A DNA stretch of 32,279 nt from an uncultured Acetatifactor sp. (lineage in GTDB: Bacteria; Bacillota; Clostridia; Lachnospirales; Lachnospiraceae): NCBI GenBank assembly GCA_910586775.1, contig CAJUJN010000048.1, forward strand, positions 1-32,279. Reading direction: 5' to 3'. Made by a program: the position numbers and the translations under genes. Shown here piece after piece: positions 1-7,811 of the stretch. Under the pieces are notes generated by a model, which was not told the origin of the DNA, searched no databases, and was given only the letters and a program-made list of their open reading frames with translations. The number at the start of each line of letters is the position of its first letter. Within the stretch, counting starts at the first letter, position 1.

Positions 1-91
1 AGCAATATAAGTGTGACAGCAAAAAACGCCTATCAAAGTTACGTTCTGCACAGGCAGACAACAGGAACGCAATCAATCGTTTCTTTCGCAT
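1..91 (-). CDS. Partial CDS, N-terminus of a putative lipoprotein
   Basis: An ATG at 91-89 is preceded by GGAGG (complement of 97-101) five bases away and opens a frame that runs off the window edge. The visible 30 residues start with a basic, hydrophobic stretch, MRKKRLIAFLLSACA, which resembles a lipoprotein signal peptide with a lipobox-like LSAC. The residues after the cysteine (ERNFDRRF) are not the usual Gly/Ser/Asn-rich linker, so a frameshift near the signal peptide is possible. The product cannot be named from this fragment. Confidence 0.4.
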   Translation of the reverse strand, partial: MRKKRLIAFLLSACAERNFDRRFLLSHLYC

Positions 92-101
92 ACTTACCTC
101 C

Positions 102-504
102 TACACAATAAAAATTTTTAATCTTAGAAAGATTACCTTAAGAAGCATTCTTATTCCTGCTTTGTCTCAAATGCCTCTTTAGACTAATTTTTCCCTCCTT
201 TCCATACACTTTTCTGTTAATTTATACAATTGTGACAAGCTATCATAATAATTATCATATAATCAATTACCATTTTCTAAGCAGTCAGCAATAAAAATTA
301 TGCAAAATCAACCATTAATTCCTCCATGCCCTATGCACAATCCCTTTTTTATCCGCACTTTCTTTCTATTCCTTATGCAAAATGTCCTCATTTTCTCTGA
401 TTTTTTCCCATTTGATAAATGCCGTCATTCTTATCACGATACAATCCGGCAATTGGCTAAAAAAGTTTGCAAAAAAGCTTCTGGTCAGATTTGACATAAA
501 AATA
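102..504. other. AT-rich intergenic stretch, no gene seen
   Basis: This stretch is AT-rich. The only long frame (300-494, plus) has no ribosome-binding site and a Phe/Pro-rich composition typical of random translation. It probably holds the promoter of the partial gene at 1-91, but no convincing -35/-10 pair was found. Confidence 0.4.
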
Positions 505-536
505 GCGGGAATCCATTAAAAATCATGGGTTCCCGC
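505..536 (-). terminator. Hairpin terminator-like structure downstream of pcp
   Basis: The arms GCGGGAA (505-511) and TTCCCGC (530-536) pair, extended by CCAT/ATGG (513-516 with 525-528). On the minus strand the stem is followed by TATTTTTA. It lies about 190 bases beyond the pcp stop and may end the leuA-pcp transcript. On the plus strand it is followed by ATTTT, so it could act in both directions. Confidence 0.5.
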
Positions 537-574
537 ACATTTTATGCTGCACTTCAATGAAACTTACTGGGATA

Positions 575-679
575 TTACAGGAACCGCTTCGCAACCCCTG
601 TAACCGAAAGTAAACTATAACGAAAGACCGCCAGCCCTATACGCTCACTTTAGACAGATAAGAAAATTCTGGCGGTCTT
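575..679. repeat. Two inverted repeats downstream of pcp
   Basis: TTACAGG (575-581) pairs with CCTGTAA (597-603). AAGACCGCCAG (624-634) pairs perfectly with CTGGCGGTCTT (669-679) across a 34-base loop. Neither has a good T-tract. The second shares its CCGCCAG/CTGGCGGTCT core with the terminator at 22317-22377. Confidence 0.45.
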
Positions 680-726
680 GAGTATAATTTCAGAACAAAA
701 TTTTACTCCTGTCACATCAAAATAAA

Positions 727-1356
727 TCACAAGCCTGCTGAGGACTTATCAGGCTCGGCATTTTCCGACAATACCTCAATGACGATGGAAAGCGCCCGCA
801 CTGTCGTCTCTAACGGCATACCGGACGCCTGTTCCTTCACCTGCTCCGGCAGACAGGGAACGTGAATAAAGCCCACCCGGGTTTCTGTCCCTTCATAATA
901 ATGCCGCAATGTATAGAATAAATCGTTACACACATATGTTCCGGCAGAATAGGAAACTGTGCCGGAAATATCGTTCGCTTTAAGCGCATCTACCATCTTT
1001 CGTACAGGAACAGACGCAAAATAGGCCACGTCTCCGCCTTGCACCACCGGTTCATCCTGGGGTTTATTTCCGGCATTGTCTTCCATGGAGGCATACCGCA
1101 AATTGACAGCCACCATCTCCGGCGTAACCGCACTCCGCCCACTAGCCTGTCCTATGCAGAGAATGACACCCGGGCACAGCATCTCCGCTTCCTCCAACAC
1201 CCGTTCTGCTGCTTTTCCGAAAACCGTGGGAAGTAAAAGCTTCGTCAGGTCATAATCCCCAATCCTGTCTTCAAGTCTGCTCACTGCCTCCCAGGAAGAG
1301 TTGATGATATCTTTGCCAAAAGGTTCAAAGCCCGTGATCAGCAGTTTTTTTCTCAT
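727..1356 (-). CDS. pcp: Pyroglutamyl peptidase I (pyrrolidone-carboxylate peptidase)
   Basis: This 209-residue cytosolic cysteine peptidase would remove N-terminal pyroglutamate from peptides (family C15). The opening LLITGFEPFG is characteristic. The expected catalytic triad is present: Glu80 in the TPE motif, Cys143 in SAGTYVCN and His165 in FIHVP. Length is normal for the family. It lies 158 bases downstream of the 2-isopropylmalate synthase gene on the same strand, with no obvious terminator between them, so the two may be co-transcribed. The start ATG at 1356 agrees with the conserved N-terminus, though its ribosome-binding site is weak. Confidence 0.93.
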   Translation of the reverse strand: MRKKLLITGFEPFGKDIINSSWEAVSRLEDRIGDYDLTKLLLPTVFGKAAERVLEEAEMLCPGVILCIGQASGRSAVTPEMVAVNLRYASMEDNAGNKPQDEPVVQGGDVAYFASVPVRKMVDALKANDISGTVSYSAGTYVCNDLFYTLRHYYEGTETRVGFIHVPCLPEQVKEQASGMPLETTVRALSIVIEVLSENAEPDKSSAGL

Positions 1357-1514
1357 AATCCGTACCTCGTATTTATATAATACTTTTTAAAACAGGGAAA
1401 TGCTCCCACTCCAGTGCACCGCTGGTTCAAAACAGAACAATAAACTGATTCTTCCCACTGCAGGTTACTCTTTCTGGTCACAGAAAAGTGCACGAAAACA
1501 CCACCTTTTTCGTC

Positions 1515-3518
1515 CTATTCCTCCTGCTTCCGGTACTGTACCGGCGTCATCCCATAACTCTTCTTGAAAAGCCGGTTAAAATGCTCCACATTCTCATACC
1601 CGACTTCCGCCGCCACCGTCTCCACGGTCTGTTCCGTCTCCCGCAGCAGCGTCCGCGCCTTCTTCATGCGCTCTTTCCTTACAGCCTCCTGGAATGTCAT
1701 ACCCGACTTTTCCTTGATGTACTTGGACAAATAAGGTTTGGACAGATGGAACTCCTCCGACAGGGCATCCAATGTTACATTCATGTAGTCATTCTTGATA
1801 AAGCTGATAATCTCTACAATGCGCTCTTCCCTCCCCTCGGTAATATGCTGCTCCACAGCCAGCTTATTCGCAGCGGAAACCAGCGCCGCAATGGAAGCTT
1901 TGATGATATCCTCATCCACGCCTACGCCCCAGTAAAACTTGCCTTCACACAGAATTGCCACGTAAGCCGCCGCCTTTGAGCTGGACCCCTTGGAAATGGC
2001 ATGTTCCTCATACACCGACAGCTGGTAACTGATGCCGAAATAAGTCTTGATGGCATTGCTCACTGCATCCAGACGTCCGTTTCCGCCTGCCCGGATGACT
2101 CTCGGCTCCCCGTTCTGCTCTATGGTAACCTCCGCCTGAATGCCCTTCTCCTGCCGGAAATGGCACTCTGGAACACTGAATACCGTGTGGCGGTTAATGT
2201 AATTTTCCTCGAAAATCTCATATATCTCGGCAGGATGCAGTTCCTGATGCCGCCTGTCAGATACGCCCTTTACCAGATATCCCACTTCCTCCTTCATGGC
2301 CGCCGGAAGCGAGAAGCCGAACTGCTGCTTCAGTACAAATGCCACACCACCCTTACCTGAGACGCTGTTGATACGTATCACATCCGACTCGTACTCCCGT
2401 CCCACATCTTCCGGGTCGATAGGCAGATAAGGCACATCCCAACGGTTTCCGCTCTTTCCTTCCTTCAGCCAGTTCATACCCTTGCTGATGGCATCCTGAT
2501 GGGAACCGGAAAATGCGGTAAATACCAAATCTCCCGCATAAGGCACCCTCTCATGTACCCGCATACCCGTAAAGCGCTCGTAAGCCTCCCGAATCTCCAT
2601 AATATTGGAAAAGTCCAGCCCGCTGTCCACGCCGTGGCACATCATATTGATGGCAACGGTAACGATATCCACATTTCCGGTGCGCTCGCCGTTGCCGAAG
2701 AGGGTTCCTTCCACCCTGTCCGCCCCCGCCAGAATGCCGAACTCCGCATCGCTGACACCGCAGCCGCGGTCATTGTGAGGATGGACGCTGAGCACCACAT
2801 TTTCACGATATTTCATATGTTTATGCATGTATTCCACCTGGCAGGCAAACACATGAGGCATTGCCACCTGAACCGTGGTAGGCAGATTGATGATAGCCTT
2901 GTGTTCCGCGTCCGGCTGCCATACATCCAGAACAGCGTTGCAGACCTCCAGCGCGTACTCCGGCTCTGTCTGGGAGAAGCTTTCCGGGCTGTACTCGAAG
3001 GTAAAGTTCCCTTCCGTGGCTTCCGCCATCTCTTTTAAAAGCTTTGCACCGTCCACCGCCAACTGTTTGATGGCATCCTTATCCTTCTTGAAAACCTGCT
3101 CACGCTGCTCCACAGAGGTGGAATTGTAGAGATGAACCACCGCGTGGGGTGCTCCCTTCACCGCCTCGAAGGTCTTGCGGATAATATGCTCCCTGGCCTG
3201 GGTCAGTACCTGAATGGTCACGTCATCCGGTATCATATTCCGCTCGATGAGCGCACGGATAAAATTGTATTCCGTATCGGAAGAAGCCGGGAAACCAACC
3301 TCTATCTCCTTGAAGCCAATCTTCACCAGTAATTCGAAAAATTCCAGTTTATCTTCCAACGGCATGGGGTCAATCAAAGCCTGATTGCCGTCCCTCAAAT
3401 CCACGCTGCACCAGACAGGCGGCTTCTCTATGGTATCCTTCTTCACCCAGTCGTAGGTTACTTCCGGGGGCATATGGTATGTTTTGCCGTATTTTTTGCT
3501 GATTTCTGTTTCTTTCAT
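1515..3518 (-). CDS. leuA: 2-isopropylmalate synthase with C-terminal AraC-type DNA-binding domain
   Basis: The enzyme part condenses acetyl-CoA with 2-ketoisovalerate, the committed step of leucine synthesis. The TIM-barrel catalytic domain spans about residues 30-305, with LRDGNQ (41-46), HPHNDRG (246-252) and GNGERTGN (275-282). A LeuA dimerisation/allosteric domain follows at about 450-555. This resembles the long LeuA subtype, usually about 550-560 residues. Here the frame continues without interruption to 667 residues. Residues 562-667 read as a complete AraC/XylS-type double helix-turn-helix (LSEEFHLSKPYLSKYIKEKS, then VAAEVGYENVEHFNRLFKKS and GMTPVQYR). The catalytic half looks intact. 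The fusion suggests an enzyme that might also bind DNA in response to leucine; that is inference. The ATG has AGAGG abutting it and AAAGGA further upstream. It is probably the first gene of a leuA-pcp unit. Confidence 0.93.
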   Translation of the reverse strand: MKETEISKKYGKTYHMPPEVTYDWVKKDTIEKPPVWCSVDLRDGNQALIDPMPLEDKLEFFELLVKIGFKEIEVGFPASSDTEYNFIRALIERNMIPDDVTIQVLTQAREHIIRKTFEAVKGAPHAVVHLYNSTSVEQREQVFKKDKDAIKQLAVDGAKLLKEMAEATEGNFTFEYSPESFSQTEPEYALEVCNAVLDVWQPDAEHKAIINLPTTVQVAMPHVFACQVEYMHKHMKYRENVVLSVHPHNDRGCGVSDAEFGILAGADRVEGTLFGNGERTGNVDIVTVAINMMCHGVDSGLDFSNIMEIREAYERFTGMRVHERVPYAGDLVFTAFSGSHQDAISKGMNWLKEGKSGNRWDVPYLPIDPEDVGREYESDVIRINSVSGKGGVAFVLKQQFGFSLPAAMKEEVGYLVKGVSDRRHQELHPAEIYEIFEENYINRHTVFSVPECHFRQEKGIQAEVTIEQNGEPRVIRAGGNGRLDAVSNAIKTYFGISYQLSVYEEHAISKGSSSKAAAYVAILCEGKFYWGVGVDEDIIKASIAALVSAANKLAVEQHITEGREERIVEIISFIKNDYMNVTLDALSEEFHLSKPYLSKYIKEKSGMTFQEAVRKERMKKARTLLRETEQTVETVAAEVGYENVEHFNRLFKKSYGMTPVQYRKQEE

Positions 3519-3600
3519 CCTCTTGCATTCCTTTCTTTATGCGCGCGTCATCACGTTTTTGCTATTGCAAAGGTACGGGCATGCGCTCACGAATATAACG

Positions 3601-3629
3601 ATAGTATCATAATATCCATAATTCCGCAA
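3601..3629 (-). promoter_or_regulatory. Predicted sigma-A promoter of leuA
   Basis: Reading the minus strand, TTGCGG (3624-3629) and TACTAT (3601-3606) are separated by 17 bases, about 80 bases upstream of the leuA ATG. The remaining upstream sequence to 3945 is AT-rich. No T-box specifier/antiterminator architecture was recognised in it. Confidence 0.5.
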
Positions 3630-3945
3630 GTATATTTTTAAGCATCATTATTGATTTATTTTATCCATATGTTGAATCCAGAACTTCCTTATCTTGCTTA
3701 TATATTTAATTTGTCCGAAAAATATATTGTCCTATTTTTATATTTTTTTATGCACTATTTTAACTCCTTTTTCTTTTATCCTCTTAAGAGTACCATAAAG
3801 TCGGGAAGAACGTGAAGCAACCCTGCGTAAAATATTTTTAATCTTGTGAAACGAATTTACATATACTTTAATACTCTCAGACACACAATCGCGGTGTCTA
3901 TATTGTCACCGGCAATTTGTACCCAATATGCATAACATAAAAAAC
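3630..3945. other. AT-rich intergenic region upstream of leuA
   Basis: No gene is visible here. On the minus strand there is a weak second promoter candidate (TTGCTT and TATGGT, 17 bases apart, around 3785-3815) and a small hairpin (AGACAC/GTGTCT near 3880-3902). If the LeuA-AraC fusion autoregulates, its operator would be expected here, but no clear direct repeats were seen. Confidence 0.3.
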
Positions 3946-3982
3946 GAACCCCGCAAGCAGTTTGGGCCTGCTTCCGGGGTTC
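3946..3982 (-). terminator. Rho-independent terminator of the ATPase gene
   Basis: A strong hairpin forms from GAACCCCGCAAGCAG (3946-3960) and CCTGCTTCCGGGGTTC (3967-3982). On the minus strand it is followed by GTTTTTTATG. On the plus strand a TTCTTCTTTT tract follows, so it may be bidirectional. Confidence 0.75.
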
Positions 3983-4026
3983 TTCTTCTTTTGCGGAGAA
4001 GACAACCGTCCGGGCCTGGTTACCTC

Positions 4027-4083
4027 TCATTCATCTTCGTCAAGCCACTTGCATATGTAGTAAGCCACCACACTTGCCAACAT
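4027..4083 (-). CDS. Short hydrophobic peptide ORF or remnant (18 aa)
   Basis: The ORF encodes MLASVVAYYICKWLDEDE: a hydrophobic helix followed by a charged tail. It sits between the ATPase stop and its terminator. The same frame is open upstream for eight further codons (KLILDFLS) until a TAA, but no ATG with a ribosome-binding site is present there. It may therefore be the 3' part of a small membrane-peptide gene whose start was lost. The composition (membrane helix, then KWLDEDE) is more protein-like than chance, but no family is assigned. Confidence 0.35.
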   Translation of the reverse strand: MLASVVAYYICKWLDEDE

Positions 4084-4119
4084 GGAGAGAAAATCCAGAA
4101 TTAGCTTTTATAATAATCA

Positions 4120-5418
4120 TTACAGGCAAAACACCGCATACAGAGGGATAGCCCATACCGCTCCATCAGAGCCAAAATTTTTCCGTGATATCCGAATCAG
4201 CTTATCAGGCTGCGCCAGCTTCTGAAAATGTTTCAGGCTTTTGGCGTTGACATTTTCTCCGGACTTTACTTCTACGGGAATCACTTTTCCGTTTTTCTGT
4301 ATCAGAAAATCCACTTCTGCCACAGGGGCATCAGATGTCCAGTAATACAGATGATATCCGCATGCTGTCAGCGTCTGAGCCACATAATTTTCGGCCAGGG
4401 CACCTTTATATATCTCTGACAGATTATTTTTTATGATATCCTCCGGCATGATTCCTGTGAAAGCTGACAAAAGCCCCACATCCGACAGATAAATCTTAAA
4501 GGAGGACACGTCCCTGAATGCAATCAATGGATTCTCTCCCCTTGTAACCCTTTCACAGGAAAGCGCAACCCCGGAGAAGATAAGCCACGCGATGGAATCC
4601 CCAAACAGCCCTGCCGTAGCTCCTTTTCGAATCAGCTTGTACTGGAACTTTTTATTCTCTTTTGCCAGTTGGGCAGGAATGGACTGAAAGGCATTCCGGA
4701 TTTTCGTGCTTTCACTGTTACTGGTGTATTTTGCCATATCCGCAGTGTACGCATTTAAAATCAGACTTTGCACCTCAGGTACATTGACCAGAGCCCCCCG
4801 TTCCTTATATTCATTAATCGCCGCCGGCATCCCGCCGATAAAAAGATAGCGGTCATACCATTGCAGAAGTTCCTGATGCGCCGCTTCCGGCATTTCTCTC
4901 ATTTCGTTATAATGTTCCCATATCAGACTTACAAGATGGCCTTGACCCAGAGCTGCCAGGAATTCGTCAAACCGCAGCGGATACAGAGTTTTAATGAACA
5001 CTTTACCGACCGGAAAAGAATAAGATTCTCTGTTGATTGCCACGCCCAGAAGGCTTCCGGCCGCCGCTACATGATATTCCGGCGCTTCCTCACAAAAATA
5101 CTTCAGGGATGTGAGCGCCCTTTCGCATGCCTGAATCTCGTCAAAAATCAGGAGTGTCTCTTCCGGAACTACCTTTTGGCCAAAGTATTCTTCCAACAGA
5201 CGTATAAGTCTGTCAGGAGAAAGCTCCCCTGCAAAATAATCTGCAACCATCTGCATGCGTTCAAAATTGACATATATGCTGTTTTTGAAATAACGGTCTC
5301 CAAACTCCCTTAAAATATAAGTCTTCCCTACCTGCCTTACCCCATATAGAAGCAGCGGCATTCTGTCCTTCTTCAGGTTTTTCCATTCCAACAGCTCCTG
5401 CATAATTTTTCTTTCCAT
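4120..5418 (-). CDS. AAA family ATPase with DUF4143 / PD-(D/E)XK-like C-terminus
   Basis: This 432-residue protein belongs to the AAA_14/DUF4143 group of archaeal-type ATPases, whose physiological role is poorly known. The Walker A motif is GVRQVGKT (residues 26-33) and Walker B is LLIFDEIQ with Asp93-Glu94. The C-terminal segment EVDFLIQ...VIPVEVKSG matches the acidic/lysine pattern of restriction-endonuclease-like folds. The start is placed at 5418, where GGAAGGAAA precedes ATG. A longer frame to 5487 would run through the promoter. The gene has its own promoter and terminator, so it is probably monocistronic. Such genes are often strain-variable. Confidence 0.85.
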   Translation of the reverse strand: MERKIMQELLEWKNLKKDRMPLLLYGVRQVGKTYILREFGDRYFKNSIYVNFERMQMVADYFAGELSPDRLIRLLEEYFGQKVVPEETLLIFDEIQACERALTSLKYFCEEAPEYHVAAAGSLLGVAINRESYSFPVGKVFIKTLYPLRFDEFLAALGQGHLVSLIWEHYNEMREMPEAAHQELLQWYDRYLFIGGMPAAINEYKERGALVNVPEVQSLILNAYTADMAKYTSNSESTKIRNAFQSIPAQLAKENKKFQYKLIRKGATAGLFGDSIAWLIFSGVALSCERVTRGENPLIAFRDVSSFKIYLSDVGLLSAFTGIMPEDIIKNNLSEIYKGALAENYVAQTLTACGYHLYYWTSDAPVAEVDFLIQKNGKVIPVEVKSGENVNAKSLKHFQKLAQPDKLIRISRKNFGSDGAVWAIPLYAVFCL

Positions 5419-5455
5419 CTGCCAATTTCCTTCCCGCGCAATTAATATCAAAAAT

Positions 5456-5497
5456 ATTATAACTCTTAAATGACTTATTTTCAACAAAAAGTCATTT
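5456..5497 (-). promoter_or_regulatory. Promoter of the ATPase gene with overlapping inverted repeat
   Basis: On the minus strand TTGAAA (5479-5484) and TATAAT (5456-5461) are exactly 17 bases apart. A perfect 9-bp inverted repeat, AAATGACTT (5468-5476) and AAGTCATTT (5489-5497), brackets the -35 hexamer. That placement suits a repressor operator. Confidence 0.7.
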
Positions 5498-5511
5498 CAA
5501 AATGATTTTTC

Positions 5512-6077
5512 TTAATTATACTGTTGATAAATGGCTTTCCGATATTTGCGCAGGCCAAAGACGATATAAGAACTGTTAAGACTATTCCCCCTGCCACCGC
5601 CCATCGCTGCAAAAAGGCTTGCGGCATTTACTGGTCTCACGTCCTTTCTTCTCAAAACCGTAAGATATCGCCCCCGTGTGACACACTTCCCTGCACTTTC
5701 CGCACCGAATGCATTCCGGACTGTTGCAGTTACATATTCCTCATTTCCGCTGCCGTCCAGGCAGAACGTCATCAGCTGTATATTGTCTGGCAGCGCCTTC
5801 TCCAGCGCCGCCAGATCCGGCATCTCTGCCAGACAGAGGCCGCAGCTTGGCGCCAAGAAATTGATCACCGTGATATCCTTATCCGAAAAATCATCCTGGG
5901 TAATTGTACTTCCGTCCAGAGCAAGCGCCTGAAATTCATTCAGATTGCTGTGCCGCCTCGCTCCGTGCTTCCGCTGAGACTTTCCGCCCCTGCTTCCTTT
6001 CCGGCGCAGCCGGTGGCACATATACTGAATGTAAGCGCCGCACCTACAAGCAGTGCGGCTATTTTTCTACTTTTCAT
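5512..6077 (-). pseudogene. Frameshifted thioredoxin-like (TlpA/redoxin) lipoprotein
   Basis: Three reading frames together make one recognisable protein. An ATG at 6077 with GGAAGGAG upstream starts MKSRKIAALLVGAALTFSIC and continues ATGCAGKEAG, a lipoprotein signal with lipobox; this frame stops at 5940-5942. The thioredoxin-like part continues in another frame from about 5938: NEFQALALDG, INFLAPSCGLCLAEMPDL with a CGLC redox motif, and LPDNIQLMTFCLDGSG. The C-terminal third no longer resembles the family, suggesting another frameshift near 5700-5730. It probably once encoded an extracytoplasmic thiol-disulfide oxidoreductase. The promoter upstream is intact. Sequencing error is an alternative, but it would need several independent indels. 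Confidence 0.75.
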
Positions 6078-6164
6078 CTATATTTGCTCCTTCCTCTCAT
6101 TTTCCCGGCTCTCCTGCGCAATATCAATCGCCGCTGCATCAAAAACGGCCGTCCAAGTTTTTCG

Positions 6165-6193
6165 ATTATAACATGAGAAATGCTGTATTACAA
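6165..6193 (-). promoter_or_regulatory. Sigma-A promoter of the thioredoxin-like pseudogene
   Basis: TTGTAA (6188-6193) and TATAAT (6165-6170) on the minus strand are separated by 17 bases, about 90 bases upstream of the pseudogene ATG. Confidence 0.65.
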
Positions 6194-6267
6194 TAGAATC
6201 AGGATGTCCCGCTCTGCCAAAAAACGGGTTGGTCCCTTTCCCTGTTTGACAGAGAAGGGGAACAAAA

Positions 6268-6302
6268 AAGGCGGCCGCTTTTATTTATGCTGCGGCAGCC
6301 TT
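6268..6302 (-). terminator. Rho-independent terminator of prs
   Basis: On the minus strand, an 11-bp stem with one mismatch (AAGGCTGCCGC with GCGGCCGCCTT, 13-base loop) is followed by TTTTTTG. It lies about 50 bases past the prs stop codon. Confidence 0.8.
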
Positions 6303-6349
6303 CTCTTTCATTCCATCCGTTCCACACATCATTTTAAACCATTATGCTC

Positions 6350-7456
6350 TCAGCCCTTATCCAGAAGCCTGTGAATCTTCTCATGGGGATCCAGCAGCTT
6401 GGATATGGATTTGCCCGCATTCACGGAGTGAATATAGATTGCAATGTATTTCGTGATATCTACCTCCCTGTACCAGGGCGCGTTCCGTATCTCGTCCCGT
6501 CTGTAAGATGCGTTCGTAATAAATACGGCTTCCAGCACATTTTTCTTATAAGCCTCGTCAAACTTCTGAATTCCCGCCGTAAACAGCGCAAAAGTGGCAA
6601 TGGCAAATACCCTCTTTGCCCCCTGCTTCTTGCAGTACTTCGCCACATCCAGCATGGTGGTTCCGGAGCAGATCATATCATCCACAATGAATACATCTTT
6701 ATTCTTCACGCTGGGTCCGATATATTTATGTACATCCACCACATAATTGCCGCCCACCACTTTGGTCCTGGATCTGCGTTTATAAAAGATACCCATATCC
6801 AGCCCCAGTTCGTTGGTATACTTATAGTTCCTTGTAGTAGCGCCCAGATCCGGAGAAATAAACAGAGAATGCTCCTCCGAAAACGCAATATCGGGATAGT
6901 ACTTCCTGATAGCCTTGATTACCTGATAAATCGGAAACAGATCATCAAATCCATTATAAGGGACCGCATTCGCCACCCGGTTATCATGGACATCAAAAGC
7001 AGTAATGTTCTTCACACCTATATTTTCCAGCTCCCGCAATGCCATGGCACAGTCAAGGGATTCCCTGGAGATTCTCCTGTCCTGCCTGCTGGCATACAGA
7101 AGCGGAGAAATCACATTGATCCTGAATGCCTTACCTCCGATCGCAGAGACTGTCCTCTTCAGATTCTGAAAATGCTCATCCGGGGACATGGGGATGGTCT
7201 GTTCATACATCTGGTAGGATATGGAATAATTCCCCACGTCCACCAGTATATACACATCGGCCCCCCGGACCGTGTCCTCCAGTACCGCCTTGGCGTCGCC
7301 TGTGGAAAAACGGACAATCTGCGAATTCACTACATGACATTCCTCCTTATTGTAGGTCTCGCGCAGATAATATTCAATCTTGCCCGCGAGCTCCTCCGTA
7401 CCGTCCAGGGGAATTAATACGATGGGAATAGAGTGGGTTGCTGCCAATGAACTCAT
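6350..7456 (-). CDS. prs: Ribose-phosphate pyrophosphokinase (PRPP synthase)
   Basis: This enzyme makes PRPP from ribose 5-phosphate and ATP, supplying nucleotide, histidine and tryptophan synthesis. The 368-residue form is longer than the classical ~315-residue enzyme and matches the clostridial variant. The PRPP-binding motif is clear (IVDDMICSGTTML, about residue 255). A PRPP-synthase-like YKRR and a SPDLGATTRNYKY segment stand in place of the classical SPDAGG motif. The start at 7456 has an ideal AAGGAGGAAAAC before ATG. An upstream in-frame extension to 7639 consists of repeat-derived Arg/Phe-rich sequence and is not real coding. The gene is followed by its own terminator. Confidence 0.93.
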   Translation of the reverse strand: MSSLAATHSIPIVLIPLDGTEELAGKIEYYLRETYNKEECHVVNSQIVRFSTGDAKAVLEDTVRGADVYILVDVGNYSISYQMYEQTIPMSPDEHFQNLKRTVSAIGGKAFRINVISPLLYASRQDRRISRESLDCAMALRELENIGVKNITAFDVHDNRVANAVPYNGFDDLFPIYQVIKAIRKYYPDIAFSEEHSLFISPDLGATTRNYKYTNELGLDMGIFYKRRSRTKVVGGNYVVDVHKYIGPSVKNKDVFIVDDMICSGTTMLDVAKYCKKQGAKRVFAIATFALFTAGIQKFDEAYKKNVLEAVFITNASYRRDEIRNAPWYREVDITKYIAIYIHSVNAGKSISKLLDPHEKIHRLLDKG

Positions 7457-7508
7457 GTTTTCCTCCTTATGTTGTAACTTGAAGCTGTATTTTTGAAAAC
7501 ACCCTGCC

Positions 7509-7577
7509 CTGTCCGGGAAGCCGCCGAGCCTGAACGCTCTGTCCGGGAAGCACCTGAGCCTGCACGCTCTGTCCGGA
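7509..7577. repeat. 30-bp tandem repeat in the prs leader (2.3 copies)
   Basis: Copies begin with CTGTCCGGGAAG at 7509 and 7539, and a partial copy CTGTCCGGA starts at 7569. The two full units differ at four positions. The array lies in untranslated sequence between the prs promoter region and its ribosome-binding site. Confidence 0.8.
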
Positions 7578-7715
7578 CGCAATTTCCTGTATCCGGCCTG
7601 CCGCATCCGAAAAGCAGGTGTTCTCATCGTTTTCCACAATTAAGTGTATAATACTTTCACGGTTTTTACAAGATGGATTTTACACAAAAACGGCGGTTTC
7701 ACCTCACGGAAGCAC

Positions 7716-7744
7716 TTGCAATTCCATTCCATCCCGTGTAAAAT
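7716..7744 (+). promoter_or_regulatory. Predicted promoter of the chemotaxis receptor gene
   Basis: TTGCAA (7716-7721) and TAAAAT (7739-7744) are 17 bases apart, about 68 bases upstream of the start codon. The leader contains AAGGAGG (7773-7779), then a three-codon ORF (ATG CAG CAA TAA, 7794-7805) and a small GCTGC/GCAGC hairpin before the true ATG at 7812. Confidence 0.55.
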
Positions 7745-7811
7745 AATAGATAAAAAAACAACAGAAACAAAAAAGGAGGCTGACGCTGCCGAAATGCAGC
7801 AATAAAGAACA

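Noticed and set aside
300..494. 64-codon plus-strand ORF
   Set aside because: No ribosome-binding site, Phe/Pro-rich random composition, AT-rich intergenic setting.
3519..3945. Possible T-box or leucine leader before leuA
   Set aside because: No specifier loop, T-box sequence or leucine-rich leader peptide with attenuator was found; only AT-rich sequence and a weak hairpin.
7457..7639. N-terminal extension of prs
   Set aside because: It is translation of the 30-bp repeat array and lies upstream of an ideal ribosome-binding site; family members start at the downstream ATG.
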